From the NCBI RefSeq assembly GCF_019649055.1, contig NW_026570315.1, positions 310,001 through 374,000 on the forward strand: a stretch of 64,000 bases of DNA. Direction: 5' to 3'. Below, one piece after another: positions 50,023 through 60,298 of this stretch; the stretch's first letter is position 1; each line of letters begins with the position of its first letter. The notes beneath the pieces were generated by a model, which saw nothing but the letters and a program-made list of their open reading frames with translations, was not told where the DNA came from and searched no databases. The DNA comes from Paramacrobiotus metropolitanus. Taxonomy: Eukaryota > Tardigrada > Eutardigrada > Parachela > Macrobiotidae. Position numbers and translations under genes: made by a program.

Positions 50023-50603
50023 ATCCCGTGGTTCCCGTTAGGTCGATATGCCACCTTTTGCCACATCTGCTTTTGATTCAGCGTGTTCGCATCATCCAGC
50101 GAGTCATCGAAGACCTGTTGTGCCTGTTCGCTTTCATTTAGCTGCACTTTTCGCAGCGTCAGTTCCTTTGCCTGACCTGTTGAGACGACCTTTTTGTCGC
50201 TACTTTTAGCAACTGCACTTGCTCCCTGATCTCTCGCTTGTGTGGTAGGTGTTGGGATATCCTTTTCTCGGTTACGAAGGAACTCCCGGAATCTGGCGTG
50301 CTGCTCATCCGTTTCCTTCTCTTCCTCCATCTTCTTTTTGAGGTTCGCTTTTCGGATGATCTCGTTACGTTGAGCTCGCCGTTCTTTTAGTTTTTCTTCG
50401 CTGCAATAAGGTGATCTTTCCTTATTGTTCACCTGGTTGCTCGCAGTACTGTTCTGCGGCAGTGGTCCTTTGCCCACTTGTGATGGTATCTTCTGAACCA
50501 TCTCCTTCAGCTGATATGACGGCATCTTATGAGCCGTTTCGCCTGCAGTCTGATTCTGCGGCTGTGGTCCTTTGCCCACTGATGATGGCATCTTATTAGC
50601 CAT
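49734..50603 (-). pseudogene. Region between gag and protease, part 1
   Basis: The N-terminus has two to three repeats of KMPS-x4-8-VGKGPxPQN (GKGPQPQNQTAG, GKGPLPQNSTAS). Then a highly charged helix (KERRAQRNEIIRKANLKKKM) and a region rich in Gln/Asp. After about residue 210 the frame is wrong; the true sequence continues at 49600-50022. Unknown function. Confidence 0.4.
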
Positions 50604-50683
50604 CTCTTTCGCAGTCCGATTCTACGTTCCTCCTTTATCTGGTGGTTTCGGTTCGGGAGGATCAGTAGGCTCACCGGCGCCTA

Positions 50684-51829
50684 CTAATCTTGGCCGTTTC
50701 CCTGATTCATGTTCTGCTGCGGGGCTTGCTCGTTTTGCTGCCCCTGGCCAGCGCCGTTCGCGCCGCCGACATTATTATGGTCGCCGCCACCACCGTTATT
50801 GTTGGCGCGCCAGCCACCTCCGTTCCGGTTGGCGTAATTGCCGCGTCCGTTGCCGCGACCTCGCCCGCGGAAGCCGCCTCTGCCTCCGCCGTTATATCCG
50901 CCACCTTGGCCACCTCCTTGGTTGGTGCCGTTCTGCTGCTTGAACTGTTGCCAGGTGGCCACCAGGTCGTAGCCGTTCGCTACCGCCTGTCTCTAGCCGC
51001 CCTGGGTGCGGAGTCGTTCCCACTCTTGGGTGGCGAACAGGTTCGGGTTCCGGTTCAGCAGCATGTTGGCGAACTTGCAGCCCTATGCATTGTGGTTGCC
51101 CAATCCACAATTCTGGCACAGCTGCGCGCCTTGGGCTACCCAGCTATCGATTAGACCGAACTTCCATTCCGTCCGAGAACCCTGTTGAGGCTGATAGTTG
51201 CCGCGGTTCTGCTGGTAGTTCCCTTGATTCCGGTTTTGGTTGAAGTTGCCGTTTCCCTGGCCATTATTCCAGTTGGCATTTCCGTTTCCATATTGATTTC
51301 CGATATTGGGCCTTCCTTGTTGAGGTGGCGCCCCTACGTTCAGGGGGTTCGGCATCACATTAGCCGGAGCCACTGGTCGTGCCTGTGCCTGCGCTTGTAT
51401 CGCAGCGACCATGGCATACGAGATCGGCTGCCCGGTTTGACTGTCGATGAAAGTCACCTCTTTCTGGACCGGAGTTGGTGATCTCGGCCGATATTCCACC
51501 TGTTGAGCTGGTGCGGCTGCGTACTGCCTCGGTGCCATCTCAACTTGGCCCGAGCGGATAGTTACGATCTCCGGTTGATTGCGTTGGCCATCCACCACCT
51601 TATATTTATCTTCACCGGCTGTCCACGATCGGAAGAAGTCCTTTATTTCCGTTGGCGTTTTAAATTCTCTTATCTTCAGAGCTTTGTATAGATCGGGGTC
51701 AGTTCTACATCCATCGATCAGGAAGGCGACGGCTTGCAGCTCGGTAATGGCCTTTTTCGCCTTAAACTTCATCATCGCCTGATAGAACTGTTCAGGTGTT
51801 TCCTTTCCCGGTTTGAATTTTCGTGTCAT
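50684..51829 (-). pseudogene. gag: Gag: capsid C-terminal part and nucleocapsid
   Basis: The first 248 residues (51829-51083) hold a capsid-like block (KFKPGKETPEQFYQAMMKFK, ALKIREFKTPTEIKDFFRSW), then Gln/Asn/Pro-rich linker and CQNCGLGNHNA, the start of a CX2CX4HX4C zinc knuckle. A TAG (51085-51083) stands inside the knuckle, directly before its last GC. A second TAG is at 50995-50993. The same frame then gives a Gly/Arg/Asn-rich RGG tail (50962-50684) and ends at TAG. Both internal TAGs are one C-to-T change from CAG. Confidence 0.75.
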
Positions 51830-51852
51830 GGCCTCCCGTAAGCCGAGGACTT

Positions 51853-53115
51853 CTATGTTTCGATCGCGAACTCATCTTTGAACTTGGTCATCCATTCTGT
51901 GACCGTGTAGACGTCCTCTTCAACTTCTTCGATGTCCCGTTCTCTGTCGAACCAGATCTTCGCTGGTCCTCTTACGGCGCTAGCTATGTCGATCATGATC
52001 TGCTCGTCAGTCAGATCATATGTGCGCTGTGTTTCTTTTACAATGCGGATCCACCCATTTACCGCATCTCGGTTACCTTCAAAAGTCGCGAGATCAGTCT
52101 TGCGACCCATGTTTTTGATAGACCTGTTGAATTCCCTTTGGATTCGTTCCTCGTTTCGCTCGTTCCGCTGGTTTCGTTCGTTGGGGATTTCTCTGAAGTA
52201 TCTGCCGTCATCTTCGTGTCGAGGGGAACGGGCATCTCGGTTGGCGTCGTCTTTAACCACTGTTTCGATATGCGGTTGGGATTGCCACGGGTCACCTGAG
52301 TTCATATATGGCTGGTGACTACCCGACGGATTCTGCTTATCGGAGGTTTCCCCATCTTTTTCCGTTTTGAAATCACCTCTGCCGCCACCCGTTCGTAGCG
52401 GCATTTCGAAGTGAGCACTCCCGCCAGTTCCTTTTCCTTGTGCCTTACTATAACTGGGCGGGGGCGAGTCAGTGGTGGCCTTCTGCGCACCAAACTGCAA
52501 TAACTGTTCATCCTTATGTTTATTTGTTATTTGGAGCCCCTTGTTCTCATCTTCCAGACGTCTGTTCCTCAAGGTGAGCTCATCTCTCTCTTTTGTGAGT
52601 CGGTCATTGTCCTGTTTGATCTTCAGCATATCGTTCTGAAGTTTTCTGTTTCGGTTATCCATCTCTTTATGTGTTTCGTCCTTCAGTGTGATCATTCGTT
52701 CGGCAAGCTGATTCACCTGCTGCTCCAGCTCGGTGTATGCTCGCCCTGCCGATATCAGCTGGTTTCTCAGTTCCGGGGCTTCGTCTTCCCGAAGCATCGC
52801 TGTAGTCGCCATCTCCGTCAGCTCTGTACTGAGCCTAATGTTCTCTTGCAGCTGCTCGTGAATTTTTCGTTGTTGTTCTTTCTCAGCTATTTCAAGTGCT
52901 GTGACCATTGTGTCCAGCCGAAGCGCTTCAGTCTGCCACTTTTGACTCTCCTTTATAAGTTTTTCATTTTCTTCTTTGATCTCTTTAATTCCCGCTTTAA
53001 GTCGTTCCCCTTCAGTTGCACCGAGCTCCGTGAGCTTCGTTTGCCACCTGGAGTGCTTCATCAGCTCGTTTCTGATGAGCTTGCGACTCCTTTTGGAGGA
53101 TGCCGATATTCTCAA
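51853..53115 (-). pseudogene. gag: Gag: coiled coil and capsid N-terminal part
   Basis: A long coiled coil occupies about residues 20-200 (KAGIKEIKEENEKLIKESQK, EKEQQRKIHEQLQENIRLST, LQNDMLKIKQDNDRLTKERD). A Gly/Ser linker and Arg/Glu-rich stretch follow, then a capsid-type segment (TDLATFEGNRDAVNGWIRIV, AVRGPAKIWFDRERDIEEVE). The first residues overlap the preceding frame; the frame change is near 53030. Confidence 0.7.
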
Positions 53116-53677
53116 CTTTCAGCTTAAGATCGTTCCTGAGCTTGAACATGTCTGTTGACATCGTTGCCAATCGTTGTGTGGCTTCAGCTAACTTGGTCGC
53201 GTATTCGTTCCGCTTGGCTTCAGCTTCGTTCGCCTTCTTGCAAAGCTCATCACACTGATCCTTCAGTTCACCTAGTAGCCGTGATCTCTCAGCTGTCTCT
53301 TCTGACATGCTCTCGTTGAGCTCATCCACAGCGATGAACTTTTCAACTTCCTTGTCGTCAGCCACCTTTTGGGCCTCTTCAGCGATCTCCTTTTGTCGCT
53401 CGTATCTGATCTTCCACTCAGCTGCTGTGTTCTCCAGCACGCCCCGTTGTTGCTCCATCTCATATACATGAGTTTCAAGTGAGTTTATCCTGTTCTGATA
53501 TTCCTGTTTCTTCTGGATAATCTGACAATTCTTTTCCTCCAGTGAGGCCTCCAGTTCCCTGATCTGTTTCTTCAGGTTTGAGCTGGGTCTGTTCGGAGAT
53601 GGTGAACGCACGTTGATGACTTTTCCCGTCTGACTCCTTTCGATCAGCTTCTCGGGGATGTCCTTGAACGGCATCAT
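53012..53677 (-). pseudogene. gag: Gag: N-terminal coiled coil
   Basis: The frame starts with MMPFKDIPEKLIERSQTG, then a nearly continuous heptad-repeat coil (QIRELEASLEEKNCQIIQKK, RINSLETHVYEMEQQRGVLE). It is in phase with the upstream acidic frame, separated only by a TGA (53689-53687) and three codons, so the two were probably one protein. Confidence 0.65.
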
Positions 53678-53686
53678 CTCTTCAGC

Positions 53687-54328
53687 TCAATCAGCTTCTT
53701 TCATCGCAGTTCGAAACGACATGTTTAATGTCTCTTCGTCATCTGTGAAGTATGATTCATTCAAGCGATTTGACTTCTGAACTCTAATCATCTCGTCGGA
53801 TGACAATGAGGTTTCAAATGGATCCTCATCTGTGATCTCATCATGCATCGAGAGATCATCTAGTTTCAGCTCGTTGAGGTCTGCGTCGGTGGCTTTTGAC
53901 TGATCGATGATATCCGATTTGACCAGATTCGCTTCCTTTTCCTGCTCCGATGTGGCAGGGTTAGTTGTAGCATCTTTTTGTGCCGCTGCGTCCATCTCCT
54001 TAGCTCGTTGTGAGCTCGTTCCTTCTTTGGTGACCTGTTGGTTCACCTCACTACTTCCCGCCGCAGGCGCGGGAGATCGTTGTCGCTCACCACTGGAGCT
54101 CTCTTGGGCTGATACTGCTTCGAGTGCCTTCTGATAAGTGCTATCAGAGCCTCGTGAGTCCTTCCTCACAAAGGCTTTAGGTGCCCGTGTATTTCGCTCC
54201 TGTTCAACAGGTCGTGTGAGAGGTTTAAGGTCCTTCTTATACAGATCAGGTGCGCCTTGCTGTGATCCGCGGGAGCCTCGGCTTCCCTGACTGCTATTAG
54301 ACTTCGGTTCCACATTGTCTTTGTCCAT
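53687..54328 (-). CDS. gag: Gag N-terminal acidic region
   Basis: It starts at the ATG at 54328 in an excellent Kozak context (GACCATGG); the open frame continues 15 codons further up without ATG. Residues are hydrophilic, Ser/Gln/Lys-rich, then acidic (DLNELKLDDLSMHDEITDED, FETSLSSDEMIRV). It ends at a TGA one C-to-T transition from CGA, in phase with the coiled coil. It is the first ORF after the leader. Confidence 0.7.
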   Translation of the reverse strand: MDKDNVEPKSNSSQGSRGSRGSQQGAPDLYKKDLKPLTRPVEQERNTRAPKAFVRKDSRGSDSTYQKALEAVSAQESSSGERQRSPAPAAGSSEVNQQVTKEGTSSQRAKEMDAAAQKDATTNPATSEQEKEANLVKSDIIDQSKATDADLNELKLDDLSMHDEITDEDPFETSLSSDEMIRVQKSNRLNESYFTDDEETLNMSFRTAMKEAD

Positions 54329-54373
54329 GGTCGATCGGATAACTGGACGCACCTGTCGGTTTATCTCACACAC

Positions 54374-55653
54374 AAGTTATAGTACGATCGTTGAGATCCC
54401 TATAGATCACTTTTCAGCTCGGGAGATGAGCTCGAGTTCGTTTTAAAAGATCACTTTTGTTCAATGAAAAGTTCAATAAGCTCACTTCGGAGATGCTGAT
54501 GATCAGCTACGGAGCTGCTAAAAGTTCGTTTTGAGTTCATTCTCAGGTCAGCTGATCGATCTCAGCTCAGCTCATATCATCTCGTACTCAGCTCGTTTCA
54601 ATTAAAGTCAGTTCTTTTTGGCTCAGAATAGATCGATTTCGATGAAAAAGTTCATATATCAGATCCAATTAGATCATCTCAGCTCATCTGTGGAGGTCAG
54701 TATCAGCTCAGCTCAAGGTCAGAGATCGATCTCAGGTTCGATTGGTCAACTTTTTACTCAACTTATTATGGTCAAAAACAGCTTCTACTAGCTCATATCA
54801 GATCAATTATGATAATAAAAGTTCATTTACGTTGCTTATGAGCTCGTTATGAGATCGTTTAGCTCAGTTTCATCGGTTAAAATTTCGACCAGTCACAGCT
54901 CATTTAACTGACCAATCACGTGAACCTGCTGAGTTTTCTGACCTACGTGACGTCACAGGTCGACGGCCAGACTTGCTCACCGTGTGCAAAAGTTCCGCCT
55001 ACGTCTAGCTCAGCTCAGTACAGACCAATTAGAATTGCGCTTTTTGCGCGCCGACCAATCCGATAATTAATAAGGTATTTTACCTGATTACCGATTCGAT
55101 TTCCGCCAAAATGATCCAGATGATCGCGTTTCTTCTTCCACGATCCGATCCCGCGCAGCCTTATTCCGCACGGTTTTGGCGCCTTCCTTATCCGACCTAG
55201 TCTGCCTTCTGCTGGGCTTGTCAGGCCTACCAGCAAGTCGCTCTACAGCCAATTTGGTAGAGCGCGTAACTGATCTCTTGGCACCTCCTTCGGTGCTGCC
55301 AACTTTCGTGGCTTCTCGGCGCCTGTGCCCAGCAGCCGTGTCCTCTACAGAGGATCTCGCTGCTTAGCAGTGGAAACAGTACAAGTTCTCCACAGGAGAA
55401 ACCTGCACCGCGGCCAGCTGCCGTCTGACTTGAGAAACACGAGACAAGTTCTCCACAGGAGATACTTGACTCAGTGTTGCCGCTCCTGCTGGCAATCCGT
55501 TTAGATGCGCCTTGCTTCGGATGAGGAAGTACCAGTGCCTTACTGGTGTAGTCGATCAGATATCGATCGATCCAGATCAACGTGGCCGTTCGCCAAACAG
55601 ATCAATAGGGCCGTTCGCCAAACAGATAAAACTCGAGCACCGCAGATTACGGG
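54374..55653 (-). other. Leader of the 19-kb element
   Basis: About 1.3 kb between primer site and gag ATG. 54400-54900 is packed with AGCTCA, GATCA and ATCTCAGCTC words on the plus strand, an unusual low-complexity composition. Two small minus frames (55015-55236 and 55227-55580) have no recognisable content. A CAAGTTCTCCACAGGAGA direct repeat lies at about 55382 and 55444. Packaging signals and a 5' splice donor are expected in such a leader but none is placed. Confidence 0.5.
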
Positions 55654-55664
55654 CTCTGCTACCA
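55654..55664 (-). other. Primer-binding site, initiator-Met tRNA type
   Basis: On the minus strand TGGTAGCAGAG directly follows the LTR. It matches 11 bases of the complement of an animal initiator-Met tRNA 3' end. Plant initiator sites read TGGTATCAGAG, so an animal-type host is favoured. Confidence 0.85.
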
Positions 55665-55995
55665 TATAACGTGGTACTCTGGAAGAGTCCAAGACAGTGA
55701 TCTCCACTGACAAGATCCTGCGTTGTGTGATATGCTATAAAAGCTGGATAAATGCACAACGCACGGCATCCGCTAGCATAGGCACACTTTATTGAGTGAA
55801 AATCAACTCTCTACTCAACTGACTGAACAACTGGCAAATCTGCCAAGCGAAGAGCCAAATCCACGCTCTTCGCAGCGCACATAGGCGCGCCCACGCAAGG
55901 CAAATACGACCAATCAGAAGAGACACAACACAGACACGTCATCCGCATAGCGCCACAGGCGTGAGGGTGAACGTGAGTGCAGCCATGGCTCACAG
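55665..55995 (-). mobile_element. 5' LTR of the 19-kb element
   Basis: On the minus strand it begins TGTGAGCCATGGCTGCA (55995) and ends ACCACGTTATA (55665). CTCAATAAAG is at 55796-55787. Flanked inside by the primer site and outside directly by LINE RT coding sequence. Confidence 0.85.
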
Positions 55996-56820
55996 TACGT
56001 AACCGCCCTTCCGAAAGCCTCTCTTGACCAAACGGTGATCAGCAATTCCCGCCCTTTTCCTATTTTGCATTTAATTTCGAAAATACCTGACAGATGTTTC
56101 GCTAACTATTTAAGGTTTAGTAAGCACGGTTTGTTAAGTGACTGCCAGTTCGGATAACGTGTTAAACGTAACACGGAGATTCAATGGTTGGTTTTTACAA
56201 AATTTGTTCCGGATTTTATTGACAGCGATGTGGAAGTTGATGCGATTATGCAGGACTGCTCTAAAGCGTTTGATCGTGTAGATCACGATTCCCTGCTTAC
56301 AACGCTGGGCTCACTCGGTATTGATCCCGACGTTGCCAGTTCGCTCGACGACTATCTAACCGTTCGGCAGCAGATAGTGGTCGTTACTAGTTCGTTTCGA
56401 AAAGTGGAGCAGTTACGAGTGGAGTACCACAAGGTTCAATATTAGGGCCGATTTTATTTATTTGTGAAATCACGGATTGGTGTTTGCTTTGCTTAATGGT
56501 AGTAGAATTTTCATTTTCGCAGATGACGTGTTTCTATGCACGCCTATAGTGAAGAACGATGACTGTATAAAATTACAAAAAGATATCGATGCCGTTTTCA
56601 AATCCGCAGTTGCTAAAAGATTGACCTTTAATCCAAAGAAATCTGTTCACATGCGTTTTTCAAAAAAAACGAAGTTTAACTGGCATACATAACTATTTGC
56701 TAATTGCTAATACTGTTGAAATTGATACTCGTTCTGAAATATTTGGGGTTATTGGTAGACCGGAAACTGCGATGGAGCGAGTATACCAGCAGCCTGTGTG
56801 TTAAGATACGGAAGCTTTTC
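55996..56820 (+). pseudogene. LINE reverse transcriptase, N-terminal and palm part
   Basis: Coding similarity starts at the LTR border: VTALPKASLDQTVISNSRPF, SKHGLLSDCQFG, QDCSKAFDRVDHDSLL (motif A with Asp), FIFADDVFLC (motif C with FADD), and YLGLLVDRKLRWSEYTSSLC, all typical of CR1/L2/Jockey-like LINEs. Frame changes and a stop occur. The frame is interrupted at 56821 by a fold-back element and resumes at 57524. Confidence 0.8.
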
Positions 56821-57515
56821 CGCACCCGGACATTTGGGAGTGTGACATTTCGCCGCAATTTAATTTGACGCAAGACTTTTCGCCGCGAAAACGTTTCGCC
56901 GCGGGACATTTTGACGCTGGGACACTTCGGTTAGGGACAACTGGCATTGAGACATTTTGACTTTGCGACATTTTGACGCGCGTCGTCAGGTCGCGGACAC
57001 TTCGCCGCAAAAACATTCGAAACGCTTAATTTTCGCAAGGTTTCCGAGTTTCTTGGGAGGTTTTCCTAGATCTTTTAGGCTTCTTAGGTTGTTCTAAATT
57101 ATTCTTAGGTTAGTCTTAGGTTATTCTTAAGTTATTCTTAGATTTCTTAGGTTATTTTTAGGTAATGCTCAGGTTATTTAGGTTCCATAGGTTATTCTTA
57201 GGGATTTCTTATGGTTCTTGGCCTTCGTATTTTCTTAATTAATTTTTTTGAGTTATAAATTTTTTTCTTAGGAATTTCTGTCAGTTTCAATAAGCCCGAT
57301 AAAACATTTATCTGCTAAATGGACTTTTCGTGGAAACAACCCTGCGGCGAAATGTCTCGGCGTCGAAACGGCCTGGCGACGAAATGCCTCACGTCGTAAT
57401 GTCCTGCCGATTAAATGTCCCGCGACGAAACGTCGCAAGGCGAGATACCTTGCGGCGAAATGTCTGCGACCAAAAGTCCTGCGACGAGTCGTCGGCGGCG
57501 AAATGTTGCGGTGCC
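56821..57515. mobile_element. 695-bp fold-back element with 8-bp target duplication
   Basis: AGCTTTTC at 56813-56820 and 57516-57523 flanks the insert. The ends share GCACC...ACATTT as imperfect inverted termini. Arms of degenerate TTTCGCCGC/GCGGCGAAA repeats (56840-57015 and, inverted, 57345-57510) flank a centre of TTCTTAGGTTA repeats (57060-57195). Removing one duplication restores the LINE reading frame. An 8-bp duplication suggests a hAT-type transposase in trans. No coding capacity. Confidence 0.85.
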
Positions 57516-57523
57516 AGCTTTTC

Positions 57524-57650
57524 GGCTACGTCTTGTCGCTGTTTGATCACTATGATTCTGCTGCTCTTGTTTGTTTAATTAAAGCACTGGTTCTTCCGCT
57601 TTTCGATTACTGTAGTGATTACTAAGGTGTTTGCCGGACGAGCACCACAG
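57524..57650 (+). pseudogene. LINE reverse transcriptase, thumb part
   Basis: Reads GYVLSLFDHYDSAALVCLIK, then ALVLPLFDYCSDY and a stop. KALVLPLFDYC is the conserved thumb segment of CR1-like RTs. It continues the coding of 55996-56820 in frame across the fold-back insertion. Confidence 0.75.
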
Positions 57651-58600
57651 CGTGTCAAGAAGTCAAATGGATGCAGCTCACTTGTTTTTCTATAGTTGTT
57701 CTAAGGCGGTTCATTGTGGTTCTTTAGGATCAGTGGTTCTTGGCAGTAGAGGGTAATGCGTTAGCGTGTCAGCGAGAGTCAGTGGACGTGGTTCACTTGG
57801 GGTTTACAGTAGTTCTATGGTGGCTTCTATAGGATCATCGGTTCACGGAGTAGAAGGGGTTAGGAAGACTGCGTGTCGGCAAATTTGTGTCTTTTGGGAG
57901 CAATGTTTGTTCTTTTTACCACCTAGAACAATACCTCTAGGACCATGTGCTTGGCGGTGATTTATCACCTGGGTCGGTGGTGATGGCACCAGTAAAGATC
58001 CGTACCCATGGTGCATGCATATGCACTTTTGCATGCACCATTGTTTTTGTGTACTTACTTTAGCTCTATCATTTAAGGGTACCCCTATTTTGGCTTTTCT
58101 CAAAAAGGCCAGTTTCTCAAAACTTGCAGTCTCACCAACTGAAGTGTGCTCTATCTGGTGGAGAAAAGTGTATAGGAATATAGTAACTGGGAGGCGAGAT
58201 ATGAATTTTTAAAGAATTCGACCCAGAGCAGCCAGTACTGTAATTAATGACCGGCCCGGCTTACCATTTTGCATGCCTGCGTACAGTATATGCAAGCGAT
58301 TAGATTGGACATGCAGTCAAATGAATGGGGAGCACCTGTTTGCGATTGGTATCTTTTGTTTTACTGGGTCATAAAACCGTAGCAAAATGGATGCAAACTC
58401 TGAAGACAAAAGACTTTGATCACACATGAGTGTAGCTGAGCAGCGAACAATCGCCTGTCTAGTTGGTCTTTCGGGCTGTTCCTACGTGGTATGTGTGGTG
58501 AACTGAGACTGCCAACATCTTCAAATGAGTTTTATCCCTGCATGAACTTTCGAATCCTACAGCTAAAAATCCGGTTAATATTAACTAGTCACTTTGAAAA
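57651..58600. repeat. Diverged tandem duplication, then non-coding sequence
   Basis: 57655-57770 and 57770-57875 are two diverged copies (TTCACTTGG/CTCACTTG, TAGTTCTA/TTGTTCTA, AGGATCA, GGTTC, AGTAGAGGG). At 58008-58041 ATGGTGCATGCA and TGCATGCACCAT form a perfect 12-bp hairpin. No gene is recognised in the rest. Confidence 0.55.
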
Positions 58601-59933
58601 TTAACTGGTCACTAACGGAATAGAATAGAATTTTGAAATTTTAACAGTGGATGTATAAATATCGTAAAAGTCTAATTGCGTAGTAGCAAAATGGTCATTT
58701 AAATCATCCAGATCGAACGGTAAATCATTATTCGGCTTACTTTGGTTCCACAGCTTGTTCAGTTCTCGCCAAACTGATGCCGAATTTTTGCGATTTTCGA
58801 AAAAGTACTGCTGTTTGGCTTCTTTGATAGCAAAACACAATTCGCGCTTCAAACTTTTATAATGTCGTTTATTACCCTGGTATTCCGGAGTATTTTTTTT
58901 CGACCTTTTTTTACGCTTATACGTGGTATCTTTTTGTCTGGCCAGGTTTTTAACTTTATCATTAAACCACGGAGCTTCTTTCGGAGAAATCCTTTTCGAT
59001 CGAATCGGAAAACATCTTTCGATTATTGCAAACAAACCACTAACAAAACGGCCCACTTCTTCATCGACATCGCTGTATTCAACAAAATCAGCGTACTTGC
59101 TGGTAAACGCTGCAACCTCACTTCGAAAAGTTTCGATTTTCGTGTGCTTCCATTCGCGAAAAAAAACAAATTTGTGCTTCGGCTTTTGCAGGAGTATGCT
59201 GAAACCGTTTTTTGCACAGTCGATGATCTGAAAAATCGACGTCTTCTGCATGGCAGGACTTATACAGATTTTTAGGGCTGCATAAAACATAATCAATTTT
59301 GCTGGTACTTGTCAAAATGGTATTATCAGATTTTCTCAAGCGTTGAGCAACTCGAGTATTTCCGATTACCTTGTCTTCAAAAGAAAATTCACTAACAAAT
59401 TCCATTAATAATTTGAGGTGCGGGCTGTTAGACATCGGCGAACTGTCTATGTTAAAATCGCCCATAAGGATATGATCGCTGTCCGGGTGCCTCAAAAGTA
59501 CTTCACGCATATGTTCAAACAAAACCTTCGTATCAGCTGCATTACAATCCGGCTGGCGATAAATAGTTCCAACGATAATCTTTTTCTTCGAAATTTTAAG
59601 TTTAAGCCACAAACATTCAAATCCTTTACTACGAAATTTTGTTTCAATGCGCTCAGCTGGGATATATCAGGAACATAGCTTACAATACCCCCGCCACCAG
59701 CTTTGGTGGATGGCAGTCCTGTCGCTTCGATACATACAATATCCAGGGATAAAATACAACTGATCAGGATCACAGGAGCTAAGATGAGTCTCAGTTAAGG
59801 AAAAGAACTTGGAAGAGCCATCGTCGGAGCACAGATACTTTGTAATTATGTCGAGCTTAGCATAGCCGAAACCCTGAACGTTTAAGTGAAGAAACTCCAC
59901 CGCTTGATTAACTGCTGATGACATGTCTCCCAC
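58601..59933 (-). pseudogene. LINE endonuclease domain and following region
   Basis: Overlapping minus frames give the AP-endonuclease motifs in order: EFLHLNVQGFGYAKLD, FSLTETHLS, IIVGTIYRQPDCN, ILMGDFNIDSSP, SKIDYVLCS and DVDFSDHRL. After it comes the inter-domain region (ISPKEAPWFNDKVKNLARQK, LCFAIKEAKQQYFFENRKNS, VWRELNKLWNQSK). RT would follow but the element stops at about 58600. Frame changes occur near 59560, 59690 and 59220. An RT of similar type lies 1 kb away on the opposite strand. Confidence 0.85.
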
Positions 59934-60298
59934 GCAACAGATTTCGCTATCTTTGGTGTCAGACGATAGAGGAAAACTTAGTTATTATTTCAGAACTGAT
60001 TTCGAAAGAGTAGAACTACCATAAAACGAAAAAAAACGAAAACACTTCTCTGGCTGGCCGGATTAATTTATTCCGCCAGCCAGCCAGTGTCCAGTATTAA
60101 TAAAATCCTGGACTAATCCATTTTCGATCTCACCCTTAGACGCTTACCACTGTAATAACAAAGCCAGAACCAGCTTTACGGCTTTTAGGCTGGTACAGCC
60201 TTTAAACCTCCTGCCTTCATACTGAAGTCTTTTTACTATGCTTCCGAAACCTTAGTACGCTAACAAACCTTCATTTAATTAGCCAAAAATTACCAAAT
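59934..60298. other. No gene recognised
   Basis: Upstream of the LINE ORF2 start on its strand; may include its intergenic or ORF1 end. Contains GGCTGGCCGG/CCAGCCAGCCAG, a short inverted repeat at about 60050-60085. Confidence 0.4.

Larger units (their letters stand above)
36897..55995 (-). mobile_element. 19.1-kb gypsy-type LTR element with novel 3' coding block
   Basis: Two same-orientation terminal repeats (36897-37228 and 55665-55995) bracket, in minus-strand order, the primer site, leader, gag, protease, an acidic spacer, RT/RNase H, integrase, an AT-hook ORF, two long unknown ORFs, a tandem repeat and the 3' LTR. RT-RNase H-integrase order marks it as Ty3/gypsy (Metaviridae-like). It is about three times the usual length. 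gag-pol is broken in about a dozen places; the 3' 5.6 kb is nearly intact. No matching target duplication was found (GTTC on one side, GTAC on the other). The 5' LTR directly borders a LINE RT at 55996 whose missing part is not present beyond 36896, so recombination or rearrangement is likely. Confidence 0.85.

Noticed and set aside
56000-59933. Twin-priming (5' inversion) of a single LINE to explain convergent RT and endonuclease parts
   Set aside because: Twin priming puts the inverted 5' part before the direct 3' part with 5' ends at the inner junction; here the two parts converge with endonuclease start at the outer end, so it does not fit.
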